A stretch of 64,000 bases of DNA, from NCBI GenBank assembly GCA_963772965.1, contig CAVYZU010000012.1, positions 186,001 through 250,000 on the forward strand, written 5' to 3'. This DNA is from AP-15 sp963772965. GTDB taxonomy: Bacteria > Pseudomonadota > Alphaproteobacteria > ATCC43930 > CGMCC-115725. The notes under the pieces were generated by a model that was given only the letters and a program-made list of their open reading frames with translations, did not search any database and was not told the origin of the DNA. The first letter of the stretch is position 1; each line of letters begins with the position of its first letter. Positions 1 through 9,139 of the stretch are shown one piece after another. A program made the translations under genes and the position numbers.

Positions 1-559
1 AGGTCGGCGTCGAATTGACATCGAGATCCTTCGAGGCAACGAGACGACTGTTCAGAATCTGGTTTTCGACCGCATTGTCGGCGAGACACTTATCGACTTG
101 CGCCTTGCTCATTCCGCCGAGTTCGGCGAGCCGGGTCAGCGCCGCTTGGTGATCGGGCGCCGTCACCCATTTGTCCTGGTCGGCAAAGAAGGTATCGATA
201 AAGGCATAAAACCGGTCGGGCGGCGCGCAGCGGGCGATCATCGATGCGTGCACCGCCTCGCCGTCCAGCGGAAAGTCGCGGAGTACGAGTTTTGCTTTGC
301 CGGTATCGATCCATTTCTTTTTGAGTTCGGGGAGTACGTCATCGGCAAAATGCGCGCAGTGCGGACAGGTCATCGAGGCATATTCGATGATCGTGATCGG
401 TGCGTCCGGGTTGCCGAGAATGCGGTCGTCTTTCCCGATCGTCAGCAGCTTCTGAGCCTCGGCTGGGTTTGCCGGGGTATCGGCGGCCATCGAGGGAGCC
501 GACGATTGCAGCACAATGCCGAGCGCACAGATCAAAGCGAACCAGATTTGCCGCACCAT
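1..559 (-). CDS. DsbA-like thiol:disulfide oxidoreductase (C-terminus outside window)
   Basis: Periplasmic disulfide oxidoreductase of the DsbA/Com1 thioredoxin-fold type. The N-terminus is a cleavable signal peptide (hydrophobic stretch, then an AxA-like site near residue 25). The redox motif CPHC follows an EYASMT segment, and an alpha-helical insertion domain follows it, as in DsbA proteins. The gene runs off the left edge, so the cis-Pro region and C-terminus are not seen. Two in-frame ATGs lie at 565 and 559; 559 is preferred because GGAG sits 6 bases before it. It lies just downstream of the dciA-like gene on the same strand. The substrate is unknown. Confidence 0.85.
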   Translation of the reverse strand, partial: MVRQIWFALICALGIVLQSSAPSMAADTPANPAEAQKLLTIGKDDRILGNPDAPITIIEYASMTCPHCAHFADDVLPELKKKWIDTGKAKLVLRDFPLDGEAVHASMIARCAPPDRFYAFIDTFFADQDKWVTAPDHQAALTRLAELGGMSKAQVDKCLADNAVENQILNSRLVASKDLDVNSTPT

Positions 560-631
560 TTGCATCTCCAATACAACATGTTGAGGATATCGACCTCGGT
601 GCCGCAAAGCAACGCCGACGCGATCGGCGCA

Positions 632-1135
632 TCACCTGGTGTCGTTGACAGCGCGAGCAAGGCGCTCGAGCGCCGCCCGCAATCCAGGATCGGCGATGTC
701 GGACAGCCTTGGGTTAGCGGCTGCCCAAATGGTTTCGCCGGACGTATCTGCGGCGGCGCGGGGCGGCGCCGGCGTAAGCGGCAGAACTGCCTGGATCAGG
801 ACCAACCGGGTCACCGCAGCGCGGCCGAGATAAAGGTTGACCCGTTCGATCAGCAGGGGAGCGCGGTGCTGCAATTCGAGCGCCGCAGCGGGTACGGTGT
901 GGAGCTTCAGCACCCCGTCGCGGCCATACCCCGCTGGCCAGGCAATCAGCGCCCATTCCGGACCAACGATCGCCCACCAATCGGCTTTGAGCCGAACCAG
1001 CAACCCGCCGCTGCGCTTACCCGCGACCGGTGCGGCGAGTTTCGACACCGCTACTCCGACCGCGCGAAAACCAGGATGGCGGTCGCCCGAATCGTGCCGT
1101 TCGCCTAGCCCCCGCTGCGCCTTCGCCGCTTTCAT
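632..1135 (-). CDS. DUF721 / DciA-like protein
   Basis: A 167-residue DUF721 protein. Members of this family include DciA, which helps load the replicative helicase in bacteria lacking DnaC. The N-terminal half carries the family pattern: a basic segment, then LLVRLKADWWAIVGPEWA, then a beta-strand-rich part ending in LIERVNLYLG. The C-terminal tail is proline/alanine-rich. The frame is open far upstream, but the ATG at 1135 fits the family start and shares the bases CATG with the divergent mutY start. Placement beside mutY and a DsbA-like gene is common in alphaproteobacteria. The family call is firm; a DciA role is inferred. Confidence 0.75.
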   Translation of the reverse strand: MKAAKAQRGLGERHDSGDRHPGFRAVGVAVSKLAAPVAGKRSGGLLVRLKADWWAIVGPEWALIAWPAGYGRDGVLKLHTVPAAALELQHRAPLLIERVNLYLGRAAVTRLVLIQAVLPLTPAPPRAAADTSGETIWAAANPRLSDIADPGLRAALERLARAVNDTR

Positions 1136-2306
1136 GCCCTCGATCCGATCCGAATCGCTATCACCGATGGGCGTTCCCGACCCTGGCCTGCTGCTCGCCT
1201 GGTACGATCGCCACCGCCGCGATCTGCCGTGGCGCAGCCCGCCCGGCCATCCTCCGGATCCGTACAAGGTCTGGCTCAGCGAGATCATGCTGCAGCAGAC
1301 GACGGTCGTGACCGTAGCACCGTATTTCGTGAGATTTGTCACCCGCTGGCCGGACGTGACGGCGCTCGCCGCCGCCGCCATCGACGAAGTGCTGCACGCA
1401 TGGCAAGGGCTCGGCTATTACGCGCGCGCCCGGAATCTGCACGCTTGCGCCCGCGTCGTGTCCGAGCGGCACGGTGGGGTATTCCCGACCGAGTTGTCGG
1501 CTTTGCGCGCATTGCCGGGGATCGGCGCCTACACCGCGGCGGCGATCGCGGCGATTGCGTTCGATCACCGGGCGGCCGCTGTCGACGGCAATGTCGAACG
1601 GGTCGTCGCCCGCCTTTATGCTGTCGGGGAGCCGATGCCGGCGGCGAAACTGCGGTTGCGAGCCCTGGCCGCAGGACTGGTTCCGGAACTGCGCGCCGGC
1701 GATTTCGCGCAAGCGGTGATGGATCTCGGCGCCACGATCTGCACGCCACGCCGGCCGCGCTGCGTACTGTGCCCATGGCGCACCGCCTGCGTCGCCACCG
1801 CGCAAGGGATTGCCGAGGATTTGCCGGCGCGCGTCGAAAAGCCGGAGCGGCCGGTGCGCCATGGCATCGCGTTTTGGATCACCAGGCCCGATGGCGCCGT
1901 GTTGCTGCGTCGCCGGGCGGAAAAGGGGTTGCTCGGCGGCATGATCGAGATCCCGTCCACTCCGTGGCGGGCGCAACCCTGGACACTTGCCGAAGCCGCC
2001 GCGACCGCTCCGCTGGCCGCGCATTGGTCGGCCCTGCCGGGCGCGGTCCGTCATGGTTTTACCCATTTCCAACTCGAACTCGGGATCGTCGCCGCGCATG
2101 GCCAATTGGGTGTCGAAAGCAAACCGTGTATCGAAGGCTTATGGAGCCCGATTGACAAGCTCGCTGACCATGCGTTGCCGACCCTGATGAAAAAGCTCGC
2201 TCGTCACGCGATCTCGGCGCTTGCGTCGGGTGCTGACGAGACCGCTTCGAACAACGGCAATTCACCCGCCAGCGCTAGCCGCACCGGGGCAAAAGAGCGG
2301 CGGTGA
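1134..2306 (+). CDS. mutY: A/G-specific adenine DNA glycosylase MutY
   Basis: Removes adenine mispaired with 8-oxoguanine in base-excision repair. Visible parts: the N-terminal glycosylase with catalytic Glu in WLSEIMLQQT, the helix-hairpin-helix LPGIGAYTAAAI followed by the Asp in AVDGNVERV, the 4Fe-4S cluster cysteines (C-x6-C-x2-C-x5-C, in CTPRRPRCVLCPWRTAC), and a C-terminal NUDIX-like domain that reads 8-oxoG. Length 390 residues from 1134, or 379 from the in-frame ATG at 1167, which is also plausible; neither has a clear Shine-Dalgarno. The 3' end overlaps the convergent rnhB by about 100 bases. Confidence 0.93.
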   Translation: MPSIRSESLSPMGVPDPGLLLAWYDRHRRDLPWRSPPGHPPDPYKVWLSEIMLQQTTVVTVAPYFVRFVTRWPDVTALAAAAIDEVLHAWQGLGYYARARNLHACARVVSERHGGVFPTELSALRALPGIGAYTAAAIAAIAFDHRAAAVDGNVERVVARLYAVGEPMPAAKLRLRALAAGLVPELRAGDFAQAVMDLGATICTPRRPRCVLCPWRTACVATAQGIAEDLPARVEKPERPVRHGIAFWITRPDGAVLLRRRAEKGLLGGMIEIPSTPWRAQPWTLAEAAATAPLAAHWSALPGAVRHGFTHFQLELGIVAAHGQLGVESKPCIEGLWSPIDKLADHALPTLMKKLARHAISALASGADETASNNGNSPASASRTGAKERR

Positions 2307-2881
2307 TGCGGCGTCGGGCCGAGCCGTATAATCGCTTCGCCGTGTTCGCGGGTTGCGTAACCGACATTGGTCTCCCAGCCATAACCCGGATAGCGCGGGG
2401 CCAGGGCCCGCATGAGTTGGTCGCGGGTGACCTTGGCCACGACCGAGGCCGCGGCGATCGAAAAGCTGAGTTCGTCACCACCGATGACCGTTTTCACCGC
2501 GCAACCGAGCGGCGGCGGGATGTTGCCGTCGACAAGAGCGATTTCGGGAGACACTTTCAGCGCCGTGACGGCGCGCGCCATCGCCAGCAGCGCCGCGCGC
2601 AGTATGTTGATCGTATCGATTTCGCGCACACTCGCCGCGCCAACGCCGATGTGAGCCGTCCCGCGCTCGACGCACCGCCCGAGCGTCTTCCAGCACGCCT
2701 TGCGCTCTTCGATCGTCAGCACCTTTGAATCGTCGAGCCGATCGCGCAATGATCGCGGGAATCGCTTTTGGTCGAGGATAACCGCGGCGGCCACGACCGG
2801 CCCGGCGAGCGGACCGCGGCCGACCTCGTCGATACCGCAGACGATCCCCGCACAGCGCCGCTCGATCGCGAAATTCGGCAT
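2204..2881 (-). CDS. rnhB: Ribonuclease HII
   Basis: Cleaves RNA in RNA-DNA hybrids and at single misincorporated ribonucleotides. The 225-residue protein has the RNase HII signature GIDEVGRGPLAGPVV (catalytic Asp/Glu), then DSKVLT, ALVDGN and the later conserved Asp region. The start at 2881 is chosen because GAGGAGGG lies just upstream; a longer frame to 2929 adds residues unlike the family. It converges on mutY with overlapping 3' ends, so each gene's C-terminal codons constrain the other. Confidence 0.93.
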   Translation of the reverse strand: MPNFAIERRCAGIVCGIDEVGRGPLAGPVVAAAVILDQKRFPRSLRDRLDDSKVLTIEERKACWKTLGRCVERGTAHIGVGAASVREIDTINILRAALLAMARAVTALKVSPEIALVDGNIPPPLGCAVKTVIGGDELSFSIAAASVVAKVTRDQLMRALAPRYPGYGWETNVGYATREHGEAIIRLGPTPHHRRSFAPVRLALAGELPLFEAVSSAPDASAEIA

Positions 2882-2985
2882 CAGCCCTCCTCGGATCGGC
2901 TTTTGCCATGTCGGTGAGCGGTGAGGCAAGGCACGCCCCAGTAGGCCCCGATGATTCGCGCGCGCGTGATCGCTATGTTGAGGAA

Positions 2986-3444
2986 ATGTCCGCTTTGCAC
3001 CCCTGCACGATACAATTCACGCGCACGGCACTGATCGTTTTGACGGCGGTGTTGAGCTGCTTACTTGTCGAATCGCCGGCCCGCGCCTTCGATCTTTTCG
3101 CCACCCATGAAGTGACGGCGCAATTTGCGACCGCTGACGGCAAGCCGATGGCGAATGCCGAAGTGCGGGTCTTTGCACCGGGCGAGCCGCAGACGCCGGT
3201 CCAGACCGGGCGTACGGATGCCGACGGGAAGTTTGTGTTTCCCGCCGATCGTGACGGCATGTGGAGCGCCGAAGCCCGGACCAAAACCGAAGTCGCGCGG
3301 GTGATGATCCGCGTCGGCGGCGGGGCTCAACAGCAGGAGAGCCGCATCCCGCCGGTTGTCGTGATCGGCGGGCTTCTCGGACTGTTGGCGCTGGCGGTGT
3401 GGTACCGGTTTCTGCGCACGCGCAACCGGCGCCGCCAATTGTAG
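2986..3444 (+). CDS. Exported single-pass membrane protein with carboxypeptidase-regulatory-like domain
   Basis: About 152 residues: an N-terminal signal peptide (IVLTAVLSCLLV, then a site after PARA), a periplasmic beta-sandwich-like domain (HEVTAQFATADGKPMANAEV, then TDADGKFVFPADRDG, typical of carboxypeptidase-regulatory or transthyretin-like folds), and a C-terminal membrane helix (VVVIGGLLGLLALAVWY) ended by a basic cytoplasmic tail. This layout resembles accessory proteins of metal uptake systems, but no transporter gene is adjacent, so no function is assigned. The start at 2986 has AGGA close upstream; earlier codons remain possible. Confidence 0.6.
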   Translation: MSALHPCTIQFTRTALIVLTAVLSCLLVESPARAFDLFATHEVTAQFATADGKPMANAEVRVFAPGEPQTPVQTGRTDADGKFVFPADRDGMWSAEARTKTEVARVMIRVGGGAQQQESRIPPVVVIGGLLGLLALAVWYRFLRTRNRRRQL

Positions 3445-3556
3445 CCGCTGCCAATTTGTAGGGGGCTACCCTTGCCGGCTTACGGCGCTTTCCTGATAGC
3501 GCGAGGCGGTGCGCGCGATTATCGTCGGCAAACCGAGCGCAATCGAGGCGAGCAAG

Positions 3557-4594
3557 ATGACGGCCAAATTGATCCTGACGGGCGACGTCAATCTGATGAA
3601 CGTCAGCGATCCGCTGGTTCCGTTTTCGCTGGTCCGTGACGAACTCCGCGCGGCGGATCTCGTCTTCTCCAACCTAGAATGTTGCCTGTGCGCTCCCTCG
3701 TCCAGTCATTCGCTCGACAATGAAGGCTTCTTCGCCGACCCGGCAATCGCCGGCGAAGCCTTGAAATCGGCGGGCATTCAGGCGGTTGGCATCGCCAACA
3801 ACGTCAATTACGGCGAGGCAGCGATCACCCAGTCGATCGCCCGGCTTGACGAAATCGGCATTCCGCATGCCGGCGCCGGCGCCGATCGCGCCGCAGCTCG
3901 TCAGCCGATCATCCTGGATCGCGGCGGCTTGCGTTTTGGCTTTTTACAGCGCAGCTCGGTTTATTGGCCAACCAATCACGAAGCCGGCGCCAACACGGCG
4001 GGCATCGCTGTGATCCGCGGCCACACCGCCTATCAGGCCCCGATGCATGGCAGCCGCCCACCGGCCAACCGGCCCGGCATCCCGCCGCAAATCATCACCT
4101 GGGCCGACAAGCAATATCTGCAATGGTTCGCGGAAGACATTGCGGCATTGCGCGGCCAGGCCGATATCGTCGTCGCCTCGTGCCATTGGGGTGTTGGCCG
4201 CGACGTGCTGCAATATATGACCGAGATCGGCCACACAGCGATTGACGCCGGCGCCGACATCGTGATCGGCCACGGCCCGCATTTCTCGCTGCCGGTCGAA
4301 CTTTACCGCGGTAAGCCGATCTTCTATGGGCTGGGCAGCTTCTCGTTCCATACCGGACATGGCGGGCACCGCCACGGCGACTGGCTCGGCATGATGATCC
4401 GGGCTCAGTGCGATCGGGCGCGGATCAACCGCCTGACATTCCAGTTCGTGCGCCATGACGCGCAGAACCGGACGGTTTTGCGCAGCCTCGCCGATGAGGC
4501 AGCGGCATTCGACCAGATCGCGCAGGAGAGCAAAGTACTCGGCGCCGAACTCACGGCCGATCGCGGGGAGGCGGTTGTAAGGCTCAACGCTTGA
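3557..4594 (+). CDS. CapA-family metallophosphatase-fold protein
   Basis: A 345-residue protein of the CapA/PgsA type, a calcineurin-like metallophosphoesterase fold named from poly-gamma-glutamate capsule synthesis. Seen: the metal-binding start ILTGDVNLM, then FSNLECCL (Asn/Glu), GIANNVNYGEA in place of the usual NHxxD region, SCHWGVG, and the C-terminal GHGPHFSLPVELYRGKPIFY, very typical of CapA. No signal peptide is obvious. The ATG at 3557 fits the domain start, with GAGG upstream. No capsule genes lie nearby, so the physiological substrate is unknown; many CapA-like proteins are not capsule enzymes. Confidence 0.8.
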   Translation: MTAKLILTGDVNLMNVSDPLVPFSLVRDELRAADLVFSNLECCLCAPSSSHSLDNEGFFADPAIAGEALKSAGIQAVGIANNVNYGEAAITQSIARLDEIGIPHAGAGADRAAARQPIILDRGGLRFGFLQRSSVYWPTNHEAGANTAGIAVIRGHTAYQAPMHGSRPPANRPGIPPQIITWADKQYLQWFAEDIAALRGQADIVVASCHWGVGRDVLQYMTEIGHTAIDAGADIVIGHGPHFSLPVELYRGKPIFYGLGSFSFHTGHGGHRHGDWLGMMIRAQCDRARINRLTFQFVRHDAQNRTVLRSLADEAAAFDQIAQESKVLGAELTADRGEAVVRLNA

Positions 4595-4685
4595 CCTCGC
4601 CGAGCGGCTGGTCGATTTAGGGCGCGCCCCCAAGTAAGTTCTCAGGTTAAAGGCCGAGGCCGCCAATCCAACCGACAGGAAGAAA

Positions 4686-5009
4686 ATGCCAAGCATCACC
4701 TATGTCCATTCCGATGGGTCGCGTCAGGTGCTCGACGTGCCGGTTGGCACCAGCGTCATGCGCGGCGCGATCTTGAACAGCGTCGACGGCATCGTGGCCG
4801 AGTGCGGCGGCGAGATGATGTGCGCGACCTGCCACGTCTATGTCGACGAGCCATATATCGATCGCATGCCGCAGCAGTCGGATGACGAGAAGGCGATGCT
4901 CGAATTTACTGCCAGCGAGCGCAAGCCGAACAGCCGCTTGAGCTGCCAGCTGGTGGTGACCCCGGAAATGGACGGGCTCGTCGTTTATCTGCCGGAGAGC
5001 CAAGTCTGA
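4686..5009 (+). CDS. 2Fe-2S ferredoxin (adrenodoxin/P450-partner type)
   Basis: A 107-residue ferredoxin with cluster cysteines 40, 46, 49 and 87 (C-x5-C-x2-C-x37-C), the vertebrate-type pattern used by bacterial P450 and Rieske systems. An acidic patch after the third Cys (DEPYIDRM, then DDEK) resembles the partner-docking face of putidaredoxin. Its stop overlaps the start of the ferredoxin reductase gene (TGATG at 5007-5011), so the two are translationally coupled and likely form one electron chain. No P450 gene is present in the window; the terminal oxygenase must be elsewhere, or the Rieske protein at 47719 could be a remote candidate. Confidence 0.92.
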   Translation: MPSITYVHSDGSRQVLDVPVGTSVMRGAILNSVDGIVAECGGEMMCATCHVYVDEPYIDRMPQQSDDEKAMLEFTASERKPNSRLSCQLVVTPEMDGLVVYLPESQV

Positions 5010-6244
5010 TGCCGGAGCCGGTCGTCGCCGTCATCGGCGCCGGCCAGTCCGGTTTCCAGGCGGCGTCTTCGCTGCGGCAAGAGGGCTTCGCCGGCCGCGT
5101 CGTGCTGATCGGTGACGAGCCGGGTCTGCCGTATCAGCGCCCTCCCTTGTCCAAATCATATCTCTCGGGCGAAAGCAGCATCGAGGAGTTGTGGCTGCGC
5201 CCCGAGGCGTTCTACCAAAAGCAGGAAATTGAGCTTTTCACCGGCGAGACCGCAACCGCGATCAATCGCGCGGGACATGCCGTGCGCCTCGCTTCGGGCA
5301 GCGCGATCGAATGCGATCACATCGTGCTGGCGACCGGTGCCCGATGCCGGTTATTGCCGGTGCCGGGGGCCGAGCTCGACGGCGTCCTGCCATTGCGCAC
5401 CCTGGTTGATGCCGACATCTTGCGCGAGCGGCTCACCCAGGTGCGCAAAGTCGTGGTTATAGGGGCCGGTTTTATCGGCCTCGAGTTCGCCGCGGTCGCG
5501 ATCGCCGCCGGCGCGTCGGTGCATATCGTCGAACTCACTCACCAGCCGATGGGTCGTGTGGTCTCGGCGGAGACATCGCGGTTCTTTACCGAAGCGCACC
5601 GCGCCTGGGGGGCCACGATATCGCTCGGGACCGGAGTTGCCCGCATTCTCGGGGACGGTCGTCGCGCCACCGCGGTCGAAACCAGCGACGGCCGGATATT
5701 GCCGGCGGATCTCGTGCTGATCTGCATCGGGGTCGTGCCCAATGCCGAACTCGCCCGCGATGCCGGTCTCGCGACCGACAACGGCATCATCGTCGACGAA
5801 TATCTGCAAACCGGCGTTCCGGTAATTTCGGCGATCGGCGATTGCGCCAATTTCCCGACCCGCTTCGCCAACGGCCGGGTGCGGCTCGAATCGGTGCAGA
5901 ATGGTGTCGACCAGGCGCGGGAAGTCGCGGCCCACATCGCCGGCAAGCGCCTGACGCCGTACGACAAGGTGCCGTGGTTCTGGAGCGATCAGCGCGACCT
6001 GAAATTGCAGATTGCCGGGATCACCGTCGGGCACGATGCGGCAATCGTCCGCGGCGACCCTGAAAGCCGCAGCTTCTCGGTGTTTTGTTTTTTGGGCGAT
6101 CGGCTGATCGGCGTTGAGTTGATCAACCGGCCGGCCGACCATATCGTCGCGCGCCGATTGCTCGCCGCCGATCCGCGCCTGACCCCGGCGCAAGCCGCCG
6201 ACGAGAGCTACGATCTGAAGGCGCACATGACGCGCAACCGATGA
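5009..6244 (+). CDS. NAD(P)H-dependent ferredoxin reductase (rhodocoxin/putidaredoxin-reductase type)
   Basis: FAD protein of 411 residues that passes electrons from NAD(P)H to the ferredoxin encoded just upstream. The N-terminal dinucleotide fold starts VAVIGAGQSGFQAA, followed by the family hallmark PYQRPPLSKSYL; a second GxGxxG (VVVIGAGFIGLEFA) near residue 150 binds NAD(P)H; the C-terminal SAIGDCANFP contacts FAD, and the end carries the dimer-like reductase C domain. Four-base ATGA overlap with the following D-aminoacylase gene indicates a three-gene operon. Confidence 0.92.
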   Translation: MPEPVVAVIGAGQSGFQAASSLRQEGFAGRVVLIGDEPGLPYQRPPLSKSYLSGESSIEELWLRPEAFYQKQEIELFTGETATAINRAGHAVRLASGSAIECDHIVLATGARCRLLPVPGAELDGVLPLRTLVDADILRERLTQVRKVVVIGAGFIGLEFAAVAIAAGASVHIVELTHQPMGRVVSAETSRFFTEAHRAWGATISLGTGVARILGDGRRATAVETSDGRILPADLVLICIGVVPNAELARDAGLATDNGIIVDEYLQTGVPVISAIGDCANFPTRFANGRVRLESVQNGVDQAREVAAHIAGKRLTPYDKVPWFWSDQRDLKLQIAGITVGHDAAIVRGDPESRSFSVFCFLGDRLIGVELINRPADHIVARRLLAADPRLTPAQAADESYDLKAHMTRNR

Positions 6245-7851
6245 GCGACGGCGTCTTGATAACTGGCGGCCTCGTCATCGACGGCAGCGGCCAGCCCGGC
6301 GGGACCGGCGACGTGCTGGTGCGCGACGGCCGGATCGCCGCAATCGGCCCGTCATTGTCCGATCCCGGAGCCAAAGTGATCGACGCCGCGGGGCTGGCGG
6401 TTGCTCCCGGGTTTATCGACATCAAGACCCATTCCGACTTCACCTTGCCGATCAATCCCAAGGCGGAAAGCAAGGTGCGGCAAGGGGTGACGACCGAAAT
6501 CATCGGCCATTGCGGATTTTCGGTCGCCCCGGTGCTGCCCGGAAAACTCGACTTGATCCGCGATTACCTCAGCGCCAGTGCGCCGTGGCTGCCGTTCCGC
6601 GAAATGCGGTTTCCGGAATATCTCGCGACCTTTCCGGCGACCGCGGTCAATGCCGGCATGCTGGTCGGCCATCACACCTTACGGCTTAATGTAATGGGCA
6701 TGGCGGCGCGCCCGCCCACGGCGGCCGAGCTGACGCAGATGGCGGCCTTGCTCGAGGAGGGGCTCGCGGCGGGCGCTCTGGGCCTTTCGACGGGATTGTT
6801 CACACCGCCGAGCAGCTATGCCGACCGGGACGAAATCCTGTCGCTGTGCGCGGTGCTGAAGCGCCACAACGCCGCCTACTTCACTCATCTGCGCGATGAA
6901 TCAGACAACGTCGTCGAAGCCGTCGAGGAAGCAATCGACGTCGCCCGAACCGCAGGCGTGCATGTCGAGATCGTGCATTTGAAATGTTCCGGGCTCGACA
7001 ATTGGGGCAAGGCCGCGCGAATTCTGACGATGATCGACGCGGCGAAGGCCGAGGGGCTAGCGATCGATTGCGACGCCTATCCCTATGCCGCCGGCAGCAA
7101 TCCACTGAAGAATTTGCTGCCTGCCTGGGTCCAGGATGATGGCATGGAGGCGATGCTGGCCCGTCTCGCTCGACCCGAAACCCGCACCCGCATCCGCAGT
7201 GACATCGACCGCGACGGGCTCAACAATTGGGGACGCATCCCGTCCTGGGATTGCGTGCAGGTCTCGATCTCGCCGCATCTGCCTGATCATGCCGGGGAGA
7301 CCTTCGGCGGCATCGCCGCAATCCGCGGCATCGACCCGATCGACGCGGTGTGCGATTACCTGATCGAGGACAAGGGTGCGACCCGGGTGCTGATCACCTC
7401 GATTGCCGAGGACGACATTCGCGAGATCGTGCGCTCGCCCTTGGCCCTGGTCGGTTCCGACGGCAATTGCGTCGCCGATTACGGCATTGTCAGCCAGGGC
7501 ATGCCGCATCCGCGCTTTTATGGCACCTTCCCGCGGATATTAGGCCACTACGTGCATGATGAGCAGCTGCTGCCGCTCGAAGCCGCGGTGCGCAAGATGA
7601 CTGGAGCGACCGCAGCGGCTTTGCGACTGCGCGACCGCGGACTGTTGCGCGCCGGCTATCGTGCCGATATCGCGATCTTCGACCCCGCCGATTTTAGGGA
7701 TCGCGCGACCTATGGCGAGCCGCACCAATATCCGACCGGCATGAGGACGACGGTGCTGGTCAATGGTATCATCGTCGTCGAAAACGCTCGTCATACTAGC
7801 GCCCTGCCAGGAACGGTGCTGCGTCGCGCCCCCGACGGTACGGTCGGCTAA
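6241..7851 (+). CDS. D-aminoacylase / N-acyl-D-amino-acid deacylase family amidohydrolase
   Basis: A 536-residue amidohydrolase that by family hydrolyses N-acyl-D-amino acids or related amides. It begins with the beta-sandwich segment (ITGGLVIDGSGQPGGTGDV), then the metal site HSDFT, the GHCGFS motif typical of D-aminoacylases, His in THLRDESD and EIVHLKCSG, and the catalytic Asp in LVGSDGNCV. The C-terminal strand IAIFDPADF closes the small domain. It is translationally coupled (ATGA) to the reductase gene, an unusual partnership: nothing about the enzyme needs electrons, so the operon probably serves one catabolic substrate. Confidence 0.85.
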   Translation: MSDGVLITGGLVIDGSGQPGGTGDVLVRDGRIAAIGPSLSDPGAKVIDAAGLAVAPGFIDIKTHSDFTLPINPKAESKVRQGVTTEIIGHCGFSVAPVLPGKLDLIRDYLSASAPWLPFREMRFPEYLATFPATAVNAGMLVGHHTLRLNVMGMAARPPTAAELTQMAALLEEGLAAGALGLSTGLFTPPSSYADRDEILSLCAVLKRHNAAYFTHLRDESDNVVEAVEEAIDVARTAGVHVEIVHLKCSGLDNWGKAARILTMIDAAKAEGLAIDCDAYPYAAGSNPLKNLLPAWVQDDGMEAMLARLARPETRTRIRSDIDRDGLNNWGRIPSWDCVQVSISPHLPDHAGETFGGIAAIRGIDPIDAVCDYLIEDKGATRVLITSIAEDDIREIVRSPLALVGSDGNCVADYGIVSQGMPHPRFYGTFPRILGHYVHDEQLLPLEAAVRKMTGATAAALRLRDRGLLRAGYRADIAIFDPADFRDRATYGEPHQYPTGMRTTVLVNGIIVVENARHTSALPGTVLRRAPDGTVG

Positions 7852-7866
7852 GCCGAGCGAGTTGAC

Positions 7867-9072
7867 CTATTCCGCCGCGGCTGCCGCCGAAAGGGCTGGC
7901 GCGGGCGTGAGCTCGTCCGGGCGGTATGGAAAGAAGATCGCGCCGAGCGTCACCAATGCCCCCGCGATCGCGAGAACCTGGAAGAGCGCGGTGAAGCCGC
8001 CATGCGCATGCATGACCGCGACGAGCGGGATTGCGGTCGCGGCGACGCCGAACGACAGCAAATAGCGGACCGCGTAGACGCGCGATCGCCAGCCGGCATC
8101 GGTATAGCGCGCCACCATCGCATCATTGAATGTGATCTGGCCGAAGACCACAAACACCAGACCGGCGAGCACCAGGATCATTCCCCATCCGCCGGCGCGC
8201 GAGGCGACCAGGAGCAACGGCGCCTGCAATAAGGCGATCGCCAAAAAGCCCACCTTCAGCGGATGCCGATCGACCAGGCGGCCCATGACCAGCTGCGACA
8301 TCGCACCAACAAGATAGACCACGCTGACCAGCACGCCGACGCCAAAGGTCGACCCGGCGAGCTGCGGCAGGCGCTCATCGACCATTTTCGGCAATGCCAC
8401 CGTCATGGCGTTGAACACGACGCCGCCCGCCAAAGTGACGACAACCAATACGAGAAAAGCCCGCACGATCACCGGGCGTGGGAAAGTGACCCGGCGGGCG
8501 ACGCTGCGCCTGCTGTGTTGATTGGCTTCCGGCGGGACCAGCGCCAGATAAGCAATGCCGATCCCGAATGCCGCCGCACCCGGCAGGATGAAGGCCCAGC
8601 GCCAGCCGAGCCACTGGGTGACAGCCCCTGTCGCAAGCGCCGCCGAGGCGACACCGAGATTGCCCCAAACGCCGTTGACGCCGATCGCGCGCCCAATGCG
8701 CTCGGCATGCCCGACCAGCATCGCGGTGCCGACCGGGTGGTAGATCGCGGCGAAGACGCCCATCGCCGCTAATCCTATCGCGAGCTGCCAGCGCGTCTGG
8801 GTAAAGCCGGTGGCGATCGTCGCAATCCCGAGGCCGAGAAAGAATACCGCCATCATGTTGCGGCGGCTCCAGCGGTCGCCGAGCCAGCCCGCCGGCAATG
8901 ATCCGGCGCCGAACATGATGAACCCGCCCAATGCCAAGGTGATCAGCTCGCCGTAAGGCCGGGCGAAATCGGTCTGCATGCCGAGCACAGCGGTCGGGAA
9001 AATCAGCATCACCATGTGGTCGATCAGGTGACCGATATTGATAAAGCCGATGACAGGGGGCCGGGCCGCCAT
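7867..9072 (-). CDS. MFS transporter
   Basis: A 401-residue major facilitator protein with about 12 hydrophobic segments. The loop-2/3 signature GWLGDRWSRRN and its repeat MGRLVDRHPLKV are visible, marking the two six-helix halves. It is divergent from the AraC-type regulator at 9140, with a 67-base intergenic region, a pairing that usually means the regulator controls the exporter. The substrate is not inferable from sequence. It converges on the D-aminoacylase gene with only 15 bases between the ends. Confidence 0.85.
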   Translation of the reverse strand: MAARPPVIGFINIGHLIDHMVMLIFPTAVLGMQTDFARPYGELITLALGGFIMFGAGSLPAGWLGDRWSRRNMMAVFFLGLGIATIATGFTQTRWQLAIGLAAMGVFAAIYHPVGTAMLVGHAERIGRAIGVNGVWGNLGVASAALATGAVTQWLGWRWAFILPGAAAFGIGIAYLALVPPEANQHSRRSVARRVTFPRPVIVRAFLVLVVVTLAGGVVFNAMTVALPKMVDERLPQLAGSTFGVGVLVSVVYLVGAMSQLVMGRLVDRHPLKVGFLAIALLQAPLLLVASRAGGWGMILVLAGLVFVVFGQITFNDAMVARYTDAGWRSRVYAVRYLLSFGVAATAIPLVAVMHAHGGFTALFQVLAIAGALVTLGAIFFPYRPDELTPAPALSAAAAAE

Positions 9073-9139
9073 AAATCCTCCAATCGACAGGCTGCGAAGA
9101 CCCAGATAGATATCGCGTCCGATCTAATCGGGGTGGCCA

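Noticed and set aside
837..1133. N-terminal extension of mutY
   Set aside because: It lies opposite the dciA-like gene, is arginine/serine/proline-rich and lacks MutY similarity.
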